A stretch of DNA of 64,000 bases from contig NMRA01000415.1 in assembly GCA_002633005.1 (NCBI GenBank), forward strand, positions 221,161 to 285,160, given 5' to 3'. The notes beneath the pieces are model-generated. The model did not search any database. It was not told where the DNA came from and saw only the letters and a list, made by a program, of their open reading frames with translations. The DNA is from Phoronis australis. Lineage: Eukaryota > Phoronida > Phoronidae. Positions 57,901 through 63,778 of this stretch are shown here, in pieces; position 1 is the first letter of the stretch; every line of letters begins with the position of its first letter. Position numbers and translations under genes: made by a program.

Positions 57901-58308
57901 ACTGTAGCAGACTCCACAGTGGCACACAGGCCCTCTAGAGACCGACCAGATGCCGGCTTAGAGTCATTGGTCAATGCCAACATGAAGTTGCTGCATCAGT
58001 CTGGATCTAGCCAGTTAGATTCTGACTTACTCTCATCCTTGTTGAGTGTGAATGGACTGAGCCAATCAGAGACCAGCTTACAAGCCCCATTGGTGAGCCA
58101 GGCTGGTGTTCCCATGGTGATGCCTGTGTATCAGATGCCCCATCCAATGTTGTATCAGAGGTCAGTCAACATGCCTCATCTTGTCGCCCCGCCAGTGTGT
58201 GGTGCCAGCCTATTCTCAAATCTCCCTTCGGCCATTCAGAGTTATCGAGCCAGAGGTCGGGGCCAGCCCAACTTAATGGGTTCCACCCCGCAAGGCCAGT
58301 GGCAATAA
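15272..58308 (+). CDS. TDRD5: TDRD5-like LOTUS/Tudor germ-granule protein, 21 coding exons
   Basis: Coding exons: 15272-15944, 16723-16799, 18522-18729, 19138-19310, 20421-20526, 21051-21121, 22095-22306, 23131-23278, 24036-24097, 26717-26786, 29343-29426, 30051-30179, 46557-46630, 47130-47240, 48107-48221, 51619-51698, 52038-52106, 52995-53097, 54444-54529, 56231-56352, 57833-58308. All have AG/GT borders and matching phases; the total is 3249 nt (1082 aa). LOTUS modules lie near residues 7-78, 125-197, 251-316 and 345-430, with an extended Tudor domain at about 455-670. Vertebrate TDRD5 (roughly 980 aa) has three LOTUS plus one Tudor domain, is cytoplasmic in germ cells and is needed for chromatoid-body/nuage assembly and transposon silencing. 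LOTUS domains bind RNA (some bind DDX4/Vasa) and Tudor domains bind methylated Piwi tails; these roles are family knowledge. For exons 8, 9 and 15 a second copy exists beyond assembly gaps (see the haplotype entries); only one copy is counted. Confidence 0.9.
15960..16180 (+). repeat. Dispersed repeat (copy 2 of the 7205-7580 family)
   Basis: Lies in intron 1 just after the donor and matches 7205-7318 plus 7464-7580 without the insertion found there. It therefore represents the empty form of the repeat. Confidence 0.8.
16723..16799 (+). CDS. TDRD5: TDRD5-like exon 2: linker
   Basis: Acceptor TTGATTACAG, donor AAG|GTATGC, entering in phase 1 and leaving in phase 0. It encodes an acidic linker (DPVESLVTVEDDGVV) before LOTUS 3. 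The call rests on splice sites and phase continuity, as there is no domain here. Confidence 0.75.
16973..17360 (+). repeat. Diverged direct repeat pair in intron 2
   Basis: TTCAGATTGTGTTTGGCG followed by CTGGGAAAAATCCCTAGTTGCCA at about 16979-17021 recurs as CTCAGATTTTGTTTGGCG and CTGGAAAAATCCCAGGTTGCCA at about 17310-17351. No coding meaning is seen. Confidence 0.6.
17361..18521. other. Remainder of intron 2
   Basis: Contains a GGTTCGATCCT box near 17512-17522 that resembles a tRNA B box, without a convincing A box or cloverleaf. Nothing else is supported. Confidence 0.4.
18522..18729 (+). CDS. TDRD5: TDRD5-like exon 3: LOTUS 3
   Basis: Polypyrimidine tract and CAG acceptor at 18519-18521, donor G|GTGAGT, phases 0 to 1. 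The frame gives FIIEYKELIGRPLPFTTLGF, then SVVEFASVIEDIVTIE, a clear LOTUS signature. The longer open frame covering 18190-18585 is in another register and is not used. Confidence 0.92.
19138..21121 (+). CDS. TDRD5: TDRD5-like exons 4-6: Ser/Glu linker and LOTUS 4
   Basis: Exons 19138-19310, 20421-20526 and 21051-21121 join in phases 1/0, 0/1 and 1/0. The first carries a Ser/Thr/Glu-rich linker and IDKIWQVLACNSDGTDMTLF. The second carries EYGYSTLEDFLHSMPSVVKL, and the small third exon carries GKMLLFAVDQ. Together they form a LOTUS-like module split by two introns. The 71-nt third exon was found only by phase: exon 5 ends in phase 1 while exon 7 begins in phase 0. Confidence 0.83.
22095..22306 (+). 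CDS. TDRD5: TDRD5-like exon 7: start of the extended Tudor domain
   Basis: Acceptor CTTTAG at 22089-22094, donor GGA|GTGAGT, phases 0 to 2. It encodes YFDVFVSNIISPSRIWLQI followed by LALEELMDKL, the N-terminal SN-like strand and helix that precede a Tudor core. The last 50 nt (from 22257) fall in the first duplicated block. Confidence 0.9.
22257..24430 (+). repeat. Direct duplication block 1, copy 1 (contig-overlap haplotype)
   Basis: Starts at CGAGGTGACAGC inside exon 7, includes exons 8-9 and ends ...CAGCTTTTAT directly before the N at 24431. It is near-identical to 24432-26487, with SNPs and indels, the largest about 120 bp near 22930-23050. Confidence 0.93.
23131..24097 (+). CDS. TDRD5: TDRD5-like exons 8-9: Tudor core (haplotype copy 1)
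   Basis: Exon 8 (23131-23278) encodes CVAIFPEDENWHRVIISG and exon 9 (24036-24097) encodes VLFVDYGNSCCVHRANLRLL. The FVDYGN motif and the aromatic positions expected for a methylarginine-binding cage are intact. Phases are 2/0 then 0/2. Copy 2 lies at 25196-25343 and 26093-26154. Confidence 0.92.
24431..24431. other. Single-N scaffold gap between duplicated blocks
   Basis: The base before it ends copy 1 and the base after it begins copy 2, the geometry expected when two overlapping contigs were joined without merging. Confidence 0.92.
24432..26487 (+). repeat. Direct duplication block 1, copy 2 (contig-overlap haplotype)
   Basis: Begins CGAGGCGACAGC, mid-exon 7 without that exon's 5' part, and ends at CAGCTTTTAT, after which unique sequence continues. 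The absence of a full exon 7 copy argues against a functional tandem duplication. Confidence 0.93.
25196..26154 (+). CDS. TDRD5: Second copy of TDRD5-like exons 8-9 (probable alternate haplotype)
   Basis: 25196-25343 and 26093-26154 repeat exons 8 and 9 with intact splice sites. Exon 8 differs from copy 1 at three sites, all synonymous; exon 9 is identical. Together the pair is 210 nt, so a gene caller could include both copies in frame and create a false half-Tudor duplication. The position after the N at 24431 makes an unmerged haplotype the better explanation. Confidence 0.8.
26717..26786 (+). CDS. TDRD5: TDRD5-like exon 10: Tudor C-terminal flank
   Basis: Acceptor TTTTAAG, donor CCA|GTAAGT, phases 2 to 0. 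It encodes SKFLHLPAQAIGARLSNIGP, the LPxQAxxCxLxxIxP type segment that follows a Tudor core in extended Tudor domains. Confidence 0.9.
27030..28160 (+). mobile_element. Repeat element with modular internal tandem repeats, short copy
   Basis: The left end reads TATGCGCCCACATATTTATA and the right end carries TGTGGGCGCATTTCAACG, forming imperfect inverted termini. Inside are (CCGTCCGGCGTC)n-like runs and roughly 145-bp modules ending in variants of GCGCCYCCTAGTGGC, with a higher-order period near 449 bp (27261 to about 27710). No transposase frame is seen. It lies in intron 10 of the TDRD5-like gene; a diverged lone module occurs near 23740-23870. Confidence 0.7.
28161..29342. other. Intron 10 remainder
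   Basis: AT-rich intronic sequence without recognisable genes or repeats. Confidence 0.5.
29343..30179 (+). CDS. TDRD5: TDRD5-like exons 11-12: C-terminal half of the extended Tudor fold
   Basis: Exon 11 (29343-29426) gives WSLQARELMLKLCANRPLVA. Exon 12 (30051-30179) gives ISVCLCDTSSETDIHINDTL, then VLEGLAQF. This matches the L-x-D...D-x-x-I-N-x-x-L-V-x-x-G-x-A pattern of the domain end. The exon 12 donor (ACG|GTAGGA) is weaker than the others, so its 3' border is slightly uncertain. The 16.4-kb intron that follows holds two nested TRIM genes. Confidence 0.85.
29634..29850 (+). mobile_element. tRNA-derived SINE, copy in plus orientation
   Basis: The head GGAGGCAGTGCGGCCTAGTG and the tail CTCCTCAGCTCAGGTTTTAA followed by CCAGGTGATCAGTTCAATAG match the minus-strand copies at 39065-39288 and 44625-44812. 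The B box is degenerate here. It lies in intron 11 of the TDRD5-like gene. Confidence 0.75.
31486..34755 (-). CDS. Nested TRIM-type RING/B-box/coiled-coil/NHL protein (TRIM2/3/71-like architecture)
   Basis: The main coding exon is 31486-33369 (minus). A proposed first exon of only six coding bases (34750-34755, ATGCAG followed by GTGAGG) joins in frame, giving 629 aa. RING C3HC4: C17, C20, C32, H34, C37, C40, C56, C59. B-box 1 is near residues 96-133 and B-box 2 near 158-190 (CTLHQGEVYTKHCTTCQQSI). A coiled-coil region follows, then a C-terminal beta-propeller from about 355 with NHL-type repeats, clearest in GEGQLRIPEAVCTDARGD and VADRANNRVQLL. Proteins of this design are E3 ubiquitin ligases that also bind RNA or partner proteins through the propeller; the substrate here is unknown. 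The gene lies antisense inside intron 12 of the TDRD5-like gene, head to head with the TRIM gene at 37268. A possible polyadenylation signal (AATAAA on the minus strand) is at 31328-31333. Confidence 0.88.
33370..34749 (-). other. Inferred single intron of the minus-strand TRIM gene
   Basis: Bounded by CAG|GTGAGG on the 5' side and TTTTACAG|AGG on the 3' side (minus strand). No other feature is recognised inside. Confidence 0.55.
35572..35801. mobile_element. Small MITE-like element, about 230 bp
   Basis: CAAGGCTTGGAAT at 35572-35584 and ATTCTAAGCCCTG at 35788-35800 form an imperfect terminal inverted repeat around a block of mixed composition unlike its AT-rich surroundings. It lies between the two divergent TRIM genes. 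Confidence 0.5.
36450..36567 (+). other. Probable 5' noncoding exon of the plus-strand TRIM gene
   Basis: A strong donor (CCTCAG|GTAAGTAC) at 36568 has no obvious coding frame upstream. The first coding exon is preceded by an acceptor (CTTTCTTCAG, ending at 37262) six bases before its ATG, so a noncoding leader exon is needed. The exon's 5' limit is a guess. Confidence 0.45.
37268..41801 (+). CDS. Nested TRIM-type RING/B-box/coiled-coil/NHL protein, four coding exons
   Basis: Coding exons 37268-37511, 38197-38486, 39899-40154 and 40561-41801 join in phases 1, 0 and 1 to give 676 aa. RING C3HC4: C15, C18, C30, H32, C35, C38, C54, C57. B-box 1 is in exon 2 (CDNCNYEGQVDTAEHSCLDC...). B-box 2 spans the exon 2-3 junction (CSSHPEENVGLYCISCDK, then VICMLC). 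Exon 3 and the start of exon 4 form a coiled coil, a Ser/Gly-rich linker follows (residues about 385-410), and the C-terminal propeller ends with an NHL repeat (GQFNGPCGIVADSENHLIVA). It is probably a ubiquitin ligase; substrate unknown. It lies in intron 12 of the TDRD5-like gene, same strand as the host, divergent from the other TRIM gene. An AATAAA is at 42146-42151. Confidence 0.9.
39065..39288 (-). mobile_element. tRNA-derived SINE, best-preserved copy
   Basis: On the minus strand the head has an A-box-like TGGCCTGGTTGA (39266-39277) and a perfect B box GGTTCGAGTCC (39224-39234). An unrelated conserved body follows (CTCCTCAGCTCGGTTTTAAC, CCAGGTGATCAGTGCAATGG). It lies in intron 2 of the plus-strand TRIM gene. 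It is not a functional tRNA, because the second half does not pair as an acceptor stem. Confidence 0.8.
42146..42151 (+). terminator. Polyadenylation signal AATAAA of the plus-strand TRIM gene
   Basis: The first good AATAAA about 345 bases after the TAA stop. Position and sequence fit; use is inferred. Confidence 0.55.
42341..44535 (+). mobile_element. Repeat element with modular internal tandem repeats, expanded copy
   Basis: Same family as 27030-28160, with left-end ATTTATATGTGGTCGCATAT and right-end GTGGGCGCATTTCAGTGC. The interior is expanded: the module start GTGYGCCCCCTAGTGGC recurs near 42531, 42973, 43418 and 43853, a higher-order unit of about 440 bp in roughly four copies. Each unit is made of about three 145-bp submodules. 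No coding function is supported; the many short frames here are repeat-derived. Confidence 0.75.
44625..44812 (-). mobile_element. tRNA-derived SINE, diverged copy
   Basis: The minus-strand head GGAGGCCGTGTGGCCTAGTG and the B-box-like GGTGCGAGTCC match the family at 39065-39288. It sits immediately beyond the right end of the repeat element ending near 44535. Confidence 0.75.
44813..46556. other. Right part of intron 12 of the TDRD5-like gene
   Basis: AT-rich, with no recognisable gene or repeat. Frames of 65-80 codons are present but unsupported. Confidence 0.5.
46557..47240 (+). CDS. TDRD5: TDRD5-like exons 13-14
   Basis: Exon 13 is 46557-46630 (acceptor TTTTAG, donor CAAG|GTAACT) and exon 14 is 47130-47240 (acceptor ACTGCAG, donor TT|GTAAGT). 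Phases run 0/2 and 2/2. Exon 14 encodes NEQDLSHQLEHLRLQSTPL, a short predicted helix. A decayed inverted copy of exon 14 and its surroundings lies at about 53560-54040. Confidence 0.82.
47070..47560 (+). repeat. Left arm of an inverted repeat covering TDRD5-like exon 14
   Basis: Exon 14 with about 60 bp of upstream and 320 bp of downstream intron is matched in reverse complement by about 53560-54040. Shared blocks include TACCAACATTTT just upstream of the exon, GGAGCATCTGAGGTTGCAGT in the exon, and TTAATTCCCC plus ATTCTGG in the intron. Confidence 0.8.
47361..49226 (+). repeat. Direct duplication block 2, copy 1 (contig-overlap haplotype)
   Basis: Includes exon 15 (48107-48221) and ends ...GAGAAAGTGCAT directly before the N at 49227. 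It matches 49557-51413 with scattered SNPs and small indels. Confidence 0.92.
48107..48221 (+). CDS. TDRD5: TDRD5-like exon 15 (haplotype copy 1)
   Basis: Acceptor TTTTCACAG, donor ATG|GTAAGT, phases 2 to 0. It encodes QFHIINVKGEAYVATGEISA, then FLWYADLLRSM. The exon is 115 nt, so using both this and the copy at 50295-50409 in one transcript would break the frame. Confidence 0.85.
49227..49227. other. Single-N scaffold gap
   Basis: Marks the end of duplication block 2 copy 1. Confidence 0.92.
49228..49556. repeat. Sequence unique to the second contig start, GGGCGGTTAAC-type repeats
   Basis: Has no counterpart upstream of copy 1. Contains repeated AAAGTCGGGG and GGGCGSTTAACYGA motifs (49387-49540) in irregular tandem. 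It may be part of a transposon insertion present in only one haplotype, just left of the duplicated block. Confidence 0.6.
49557..51413 (+). repeat. Direct duplication block 2, copy 2 (contig-overlap haplotype)
   Basis: Repeats 47361-49226 in the same orientation, including exon 15 at 50295-50409. It ends at GAGAAAGTGCAT, after which unique intron sequence leads to exon 16. Confidence 0.92.
50295..50409 (+). CDS. TDRD5: Second copy of TDRD5-like exon 15 (probable alternate haplotype)
   Basis: Same borders and reading frame as 48107-48221, with three differences, all synonymous (Tyr, Ser and Ala third positions). The N at 49227 supports an assembly origin. A mutually exclusive exon pair is the less likely alternative. 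Confidence 0.8.
51619..53097 (+). CDS. TDRD5: TDRD5-like exons 16-18
   Basis: Exons 51619-51698, 52038-52106 and 52995-53097, with good AG/GT borders and phases 0/2, 2/2 and 2/0. The encoded pieces include LRSKGMDVPKLVLAEEEHPD, then LFNELQ, and ending DPSDTYWT. This is a moderately conserved-looking C-terminal part without a named domain. Confidence 0.85.
53560..54040 (-). pseudogene. Inverted decayed copy of TDRD5-like exon 14 and flanking intron
   Basis: On the minus strand, 54005 to 53560 follows 47100 to 47560 in order: TACCAACATTTT, then an exon-like block (GAACAAGGCTTGAGACACCA, then GGAGCATCTGAGGTTGCAGT), then intron-like blocks with CAGACAAAAT and TTAATTCCCCTTTATTCTGG. The splice acceptor is deleted, the donor has decayed (GTATAG) and the reading frame is shifted, so it is a dead exon copy. 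Retained intron sequence shows a DNA-level duplication, not a retrocopy. It lies in intron 18 of the same gene. Confidence 0.82.
54444..56352 (+). CDS. TDRD5: TDRD5-like exons 19-20: C-terminal coiled coil
   Basis: Exon 19 (54444-54529) encodes VLSDLEHQLAALQTER. Exon 20 (56231-56352) encodes HSILNELIKDSQAVSVDQLY and IKTVKAKMSELSVKLG, both with heptad-like leucines. Phases are 0/2 and 2/1. The intron between them contains a 1.2-kb TIR transposon. Confidence 0.83.
54597..55786. mobile_element. TA-flanked TIR DNA transposon, about 1.19 kb
   Basis: TACAGTACAGCCACT (54595-54609) and AGTGGCTGTACTGTA (55774-55788) are perfect inverted ends; reading the outer TA as a target duplication gives 13-bp TIRs starting CAG. 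This fits the Tc1/mariner-like superfamily. Subterminal regions carry many GGCGTGA / TCACGCC-like short repeats. The only frame of note (54816-55130 plus, 104 codons) shows no recognisable transposase motif, so it is probably nonautonomous. It lies in intron 19 of the TDRD5-like gene; a partial relative is at 5480-5603. Confidence 0.8.
57007..57058. repeat. Short fold-back with internal direct repeat
   Basis: TACCACC (57007-57013) pairs with GGTGGTA (57052-57058), and inside, TATTCGAGACC occurs twice. Probably a MITE remnant; too short to classify. Confidence 0.5.
57160..57720 (+). mobile_element. 3' fragment of a second LINE (CR1/L2-like)
   Basis: The frame ending at 57404 encodes LKLRPARDLLFD, then EYGTLLAKKLNGFDSINTFK followed by RNIKKWL and a stop, the typical C-terminal end of LINE ORF2 (WNxLPxxI...F...L pattern). 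A 3' tail follows with a two-part stem: GAGGG (57649-57653) with CCCTC (57690-57694), and CCTCTT (57655-57660) with AAGAGG (57681-57686), then AATAAATA. It is 5' truncated and in intron 20. Confidence 0.65.
57833..58308 (+). CDS. TDRD5: TDRD5-like last coding exon: disordered C-terminus
   Basis: Acceptor TTTTACAG, entering in phase 1, with a TAA stop at 58306-58308. The exon encodes 157 residues rich in Ser, Pro, Val and Met, ending with an RARGRGQPN stretch and GQWQ. An Arg-Gly-Arg-Gly stretch in a Tudor-pathway protein could be an arginine methylation site, but that is inference. Confidence 0.87.
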
Positions 58309-61300
58309 TAACAGTTGTATGTAGCTGTGTGGTCTATTTTGAGATTGACACGAAAAAACTATCATGGTGTTCTTAGCGATATACAACCTTGGTTTAGTGA
58401 CAGTAAACATTTTGAACACTTTATGTGACATCTTACTTTCGCAACTTAAAGCGACATTTCGTCATCTTTAGTTGGCTAAAAGTGAAAATGGATTTACATG
58501 TAGGTCTTTTGTCTCAATTCATTGGTCTCATATTTCTCATCTATATAGGATTACATTTTCGTTATCACATCGAAATTATTAGGCTTTAGAGTTTATTGGT
58601 ATCGGCTTACGCTAAGATTGTGAATCTGAAAATGGGGCATAAACAAGTAGTCACCATTTTAAAAGTGAGCCTCTTTATATATTTAAAAAAATGCATTCTG
58701 CGCTTAATCACAGCACAAAGTGTGATTTTTTCGCAAGCCACGTTATATTTATGTCTCAAATGCATTGTTTTTTAAACCAAAAATGAGGATCACTATTAAA
58801 ATGGCGACAGCGTGAGTAAGGTATTGCTTGTGACTTAAGTTGAGAACAGAAATGGAATCATACCATGGCAAGGAACCTTATGGGAGTAAATACCTAAATT
58901 GGTTTTTTAGCCCGCTGAACCCAGCTAAATGAAATCTTAAAGAAGTGAAGAAGAATTGACCAAAAAAAATTCCAACCACTCTAAATATCGCAATGTTGTG
59001 TCTGTGATGCATAAATTTTTGAGGCAATGTTTCTTCAGGTTTCAGTATTATGAGAAAAGATCTCTCACTATCTTTGGTTATTGTTAGACGAACAGCTTCC
59101 GTTTTAGTTTGGTGAAATCTTTAAGTCAACATGCAGAGAACAAAATACGCTTATTTTTTGTAGACAAGCGGCATTTAAGCAATGCTTTATCGCTTCAAGT
59201 TTCGTATTATAAGTACGTTTGGAAAAAGTGGGTGCATTCACATCTATTAAAAAAAGCCTATGAAATATGTTTCAATATAGTGAAGTTTTGTTTGGAAAGG
59301 ACATGGGCATTCTGAACAATGAAAGAAGTATGTGAAATATGAAAATGGTCTATTTTGGCAATAAATTTCTTTTGTCTGAAATTTGCAACTGTTTGAAAAG
59401 AATGAGTGTATTCAGAACAATCGAAAAAGTGGGTGAAATGTGAAAATGGAGAATTTTGGCAATAACTTTTCGGTCTGAAATTGGAAAGACCTAACCACGT
59501 TCTAATTGATTATGCCACGTTTTTTCCTGTTGTTTAATTCTACATGACGTTGCGTTATTGTTTTTGTACCCAGGGTCTATCTTTGAATAGCGATTTGACA
59601 CTATGCTCCACACAATTATTTCTGAAAAATGATTAAAAAGTCTCACTCGGTCAAAAGTGCAAAGTCTCTGAACATATGCAGATTACTGCCAGTTAGTGAG
59701 ATGAATTTCTTCAAAATTTTCTGGACTGAGATGCACTCGTATATACTGGGTTGGGCATTTATTCCACCACTGTGAAATTGGAGCCCAAGATCAATTTTCT
59801 GTCTTAAGTCCAAAGCCACTTTTAAGAAACAGACAGCTGATGTTTATGGTAGTGTAGTATAAAGATTCGTTTTTAGAGCGCAAGAGAAAAGTTTCACCAA
59901 ATGTGCTGAATTTTAATCATTTTGGCGAAAGCAAACTGTTTTACCTTTGGTTAATATTTTAAGTACAAGCTGTGTTAAATTTTGAGCTAAACCTTATTCC
60001 AAAGGTAGATTCAGAGTGTATAAGTAAAGCTGTCCCTAAGTAAACCCATTTTATAAGTGGCAGCTCTTTATGTATTTGTCTGTTTCTTTCTATCATTTTA
60101 GTTGATTAAATAGTGACACTTGACATCTATAGTTTGGTGGCCAGTGCATCACAGGAAATTAAGCAAAGTTAATTCATAAATTTTGCTTACTTTGAAAAAG
60201 TTGATGTCACTAGAGATTTCATATTTAGTGGCTAAATGGTGAACTGCACGTAATATTTTTAAAATTAAGATTTGGAAAAAAAACATTTAGAAGTTGATCC
60301 ACAGGTATTGTGTTTTCTGATATACATGGGCTAGGCAGGGGGAGTGGGTCACCCTTCGAAGCATGGAACAACCAGTTAAGGGGTACCACAAATATTTCAA
60401 ATATTTCTGAAGTCTATACCTGACAATGACCATTAACACAATGGTTTTGCTGAAGGTCTTACTAGGTAACCTTCAGCCATTCTTCTCCGCTCAAGTCTTA
60501 ATATTTGCTCCTGAGGACTTGTGATAGCAGTTTTATATTAAGATAAATTTGATAAACTGTTTGACTTAGTTCATTTGATACTTCCAATTATCAAATGGCA
60601 TTTAGATTTTTTAAAATGTTTAGTGTTTTATTAAACTTCGTCCAGATTTTTGATTGGAGATTAAGACGAAATTAAGGACTATTACCAATAGACTACAAGT
60701 TAGGTGTTGCTAGTGATTATAGCCAATTGTTCTTCATGTCATGTTTAGACAACCGATTTCTTCAAACTGTGGTCACAGAAATGCTATTATTATGGCGGAG
60801 TTTGTTGCTAAGTATCGTGATTTTCTGTGTAAGTGAGAACTTCGCTTCTCTTTGCCATAAATGTTTTCTAGTCCTGTATTTGGTTACATCATATTATTTT
60901 TTGTTTCTAAAATATATTTTGTTATATAAGACTCATGTTTTTTTGTTTGCAACTGCTCTGCAGCCCAGGAAAGTATAGTCTTGATTTCGGGCGGCTTAAA
61001 CTTTTGCAACTTATCAGTGGATTGTGTACATGTATTGGAAACCAGCGCAAGATACAGGAGTACATGTACTTCGTCACTATATCGACCTTTTTAGTGATAG
61101 CATATCACAGAGCGTAGGTTTTCGAGACCTCTTTTTTAATTCAGAATAAAGCAAGCATCACGCAGACGATCGTCAGCTCGGTAAAGCAATCGTCTGCTCT
61201 GTGAAGTGATCGGCTGCTCGGTGAAGCAACTGTCACTCAGGTTCCATTTTCTTTAAAAACTGAAGTAAATTTTCTTCATTGCACAGTGGAGCGTACGACG

Positions 61301-62589
61301 GAAACGGAGTCGTAGTGCGCAGCGCCACTGCCGGTGACCTGGCATATCGCGGGAAAGCCTATACTTAACCATAGTTCCGTTACGAATAAGCCGTGTTCCG
61401 AATTTGACACTTGAAATTGGATCTGAGCCCCCCCCCCAAACACTAAAACTGCACACATTTAAACGTTGTTTCATCCGTATAATTTTAATTACCGGGGTTA
61501 ATTAATAAACTAAACATTTCCCTACGCTCTTGCTGTTTCATTTTTTTGCGACAGCTAAGGGGGGGCCCTAAATCCGCCTATGTTATTGTATGCTTCTACT
61601 TTTGTCGTGGCCAAACAATTGCAGATCCCGATGAGACCTCTCCGGTTGAAAAGTCTTTGTGTAGAAGACGTCACTCGCTATCCGTGAAAAGGTCAATGTA
61701 GAGCACTGCAACTGGGTTAGATTCCTTAGACTCAGCTATCTCGCGATTGGAGTTAATGTGGTAACGTGCAGTGTACATGTATGGCTTTCTCGCCAAGCAT
61801 TTTTGCGAGATTCTCACATCTAGGTGATTATAGCTATGTTGTGCTTAGTCGAACATTGATACGTTAATTCTTTTCAAGTGAAATCCGTTCAGATGAAAAT
61901 GCTCATATTTTGTGTGCCTAGTTAGGCCCGTTAGCCTGCATTCAAAACGATGGTTTTTTAAAATAAAAATGCTGGGGTGATTTGCGTACAGATGATCTCG
62001 CCTATACGCTTCATTGATAGGCACAGGTCGGTCTCTACTGGGTATGGGCGTTGCCTGAAGCTGGACGTTATTATGTGTCGTCTGTCCATGCCTAGTGCTT
62101 TTTAGTTGCTTCTTACTTGTCGGAGAGCAACGTATTCAAGCGACTATAAGTCCGCGCATGTACATGTATCTCAATTCGGAATCAATCCCAACTGTTGTTA
62201 GCAAAAGGTCCATAACGTCTGGAATTCGAGCCCCCCATTTTGAAGGCTGGGTGCGCGCGCATGCGTATATACTAGCGTTTCCGCCCAAGTGCGCGCATTT
62301 TCTGGATACATGTTGAGTTAGCCGTGGCGCTTGAAATGGACATCCTAAAAAGAAACGTGAATTAAGCGTGGCGCGTTTTGTACCCTCTTGAACAGAAATA
62401 ACAAAGCAAGAAATGCGTAATGTGTATATCAAAATAAAATTCGTCTACAGAAACGTAAATATCTTTCAAAACGTTGTCGGCGTTTCATATATTTGCAAAG
62501 AACTCATTAAGAAAGTTGTATGTCGTAATTTAATCAGCAATTATTTAAGTAGACTTAATTCGTGTCCTGTCCCGTCTTCACTCGTTTCG
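58309..62589. other. Intergenic between convergent genes; includes the likely TDRD5-like 3' UTR
   Basis: An AATAAA at 59360-59365 is one candidate polyadenylation signal. A diverged tandem pair of about 100-bp units is at 59305-59487. Three 20-bp units (GCTCGGTRAAGCAAYCGTCT type) are at 61176-61235. Near 61561-61582 there is an AATCCGCCTATG sequence like a MITE end. The hydrophobic 83-codon frame at 60727-60978 is not supported as a gene. Confidence 0.5.
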
Positions 62590-62753
62590 TTATCTCGTCT
62601 GTCTATTGACTCCAATCTTTTTCCGGTGGGGCTTGTGCTTTTTGCCAGGTTTGAAGGTATGCGCATCAAGCACCTGATTGGCTTTCTTCTTGACGTCGTC
62701 ACGTGACACAAACTCCTCATTCTCCTGACCACCTCCAATATAGAACACTTCGT
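62590..62753 (-). CDS. Last exon of a coiled-coil gene, probably ODAD3/CCDC151-like
   Basis: Minus-strand acceptor TTGTTGCAG, entering in phase 1, with a stop at 62590-62592. It encodes EVFYIGGGQENEEFVSRDDV, then KKKANQVLDAHT and a very basic tail (KPGKKHKPHRKK). An acidic stretch, a short R-x-x-V/I-K-K-x-A-N/Q helix and a Lys-rich end fit my recollection of ODAD3-type C-termini, but I cannot confirm this without a search. Confidence 0.7.
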
Positions 62754-63069
62754 CTGCAACAAGAGAGCGTGCTTACAAAAGAGCGTAACTCTAAACGCTA
62801 AGACTTCCTACTATTCCTGGAAAGCTTTTGCTACCGTGTGAGTGTAACTTAGGAAATATTCATCAGAGAGAACGGGACGTCACGTCATGTGCACCTTGTG
62901 TCCTGTTCAGTTTCTGATGTCCTGTAACGAATCCGCCCGTCTATCAGATTACAACCAATGACCTACCATGATAGCAACTTTGTGCAGTAGATCTACAATA
63001 TAACTAGGTATTAACCACTTGGATGTCCCTTGTCGATTTATTTCTAGTAAGTCAAAGACTGGACAGTAC

Positions 63070-63145
63070 CTTCTACGTCAGAAGTCTTCTCCATGCCGAC
63101 ACGCACGTTTGTACGCGATAGCTTGTTTTCCAAGTAGTCGTAGTA
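63070..63145 (-). CDS. Penultimate exon of the same gene
   Basis: Acceptor ATTCTAG, donor GAAG|GTACTG (minus strand), phases 0 to 1. It encodes YYDYLENKLSRTNVRVGMEK. Phase and strand join it cleanly to the exons at 63484-63778 and 62590-62753. Confidence 0.75.
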
Positions 63146-63483
63146 CTAGAATGAAAAATGTAATAATTCCAGAAGTGCGTTTTATTTACGTTTAGTTATT
63201 AATACACGTTGCAATTTCTCTCCGCGGTAATTATTTTCAACATTTGCTCACTGATTTGCAATATTGGTACTTCTAGCTAGTAAGGAAACGAAATTTCTAA
63301 ACCGTCTTTTGGAGAATTGTAAACTGGTGCAGTTGCCGAATGACAGTTTTCTCCGAAGTTCTGCACAACGTGCTGACAACACACCTTGCAGCTTCACATT
63401 TGCTCACTCAGTATCTGATTGCATCTACAATAGACCACAATGCTCACGGAGCAGCAAGACAAGCAGAATAGCCAAGGGTTTAC

Positions 63484-63778
63484 CGACGACGTCTTCAAGC
63501 GCTCCGCCAGGTCAGCCTCGTTTTCAATGTCCAATTCCTTCATCAGCGTCTCTATCTTTTCCACACATATGGCCATGTCGTTGACTACATCAAAGGTTGC
63601 GTAGTTACGGCCCAACGGGCGGAGCTTCACGCGGTTGAGCTTCTCGTGCAAGTTAGCTACTCCTGTCTTGATAGCCACAAGTATGTCCCCGTTCGTCTGA
63701 ATTTCCTTGTTAATCTCCAAGTCTTTATCCTCGCAAAATTTGAGTCTACCTTGTGCTTCATCCAATAACTTTTGTCCA
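63484..63778 (-). CDS. Upstream exon of the same gene: coiled coil
   Basis: Donor TCG|GTAAAC at its 3' end, phase 0. The best acceptor is TTTTCCAG before 63778 (phase 2 in); TATACAG before 63810 is an alternative. The peptide has QGRLKFCEDKDLEINKEI, ILVAIKTGVANLHEKLNRVK and MAICVEKIETLMKELDIEN, long helices with heptad character. ODAD3/CCDC151 is a subunit of the outer dynein arm docking complex on ciliary doublet microtubules. ODAD1/CCDC63-type relatives are alternatives. The gene is convergent with the TDRD5-like gene and continues past the right edge. Confidence 0.75.

Noticed and set aside
60727-60978. Hydrophobic 83-codon frame that might be a membrane peptide
   Set aside because: T-rich DNA gives such frames by chance; there is no splice or conservation support.
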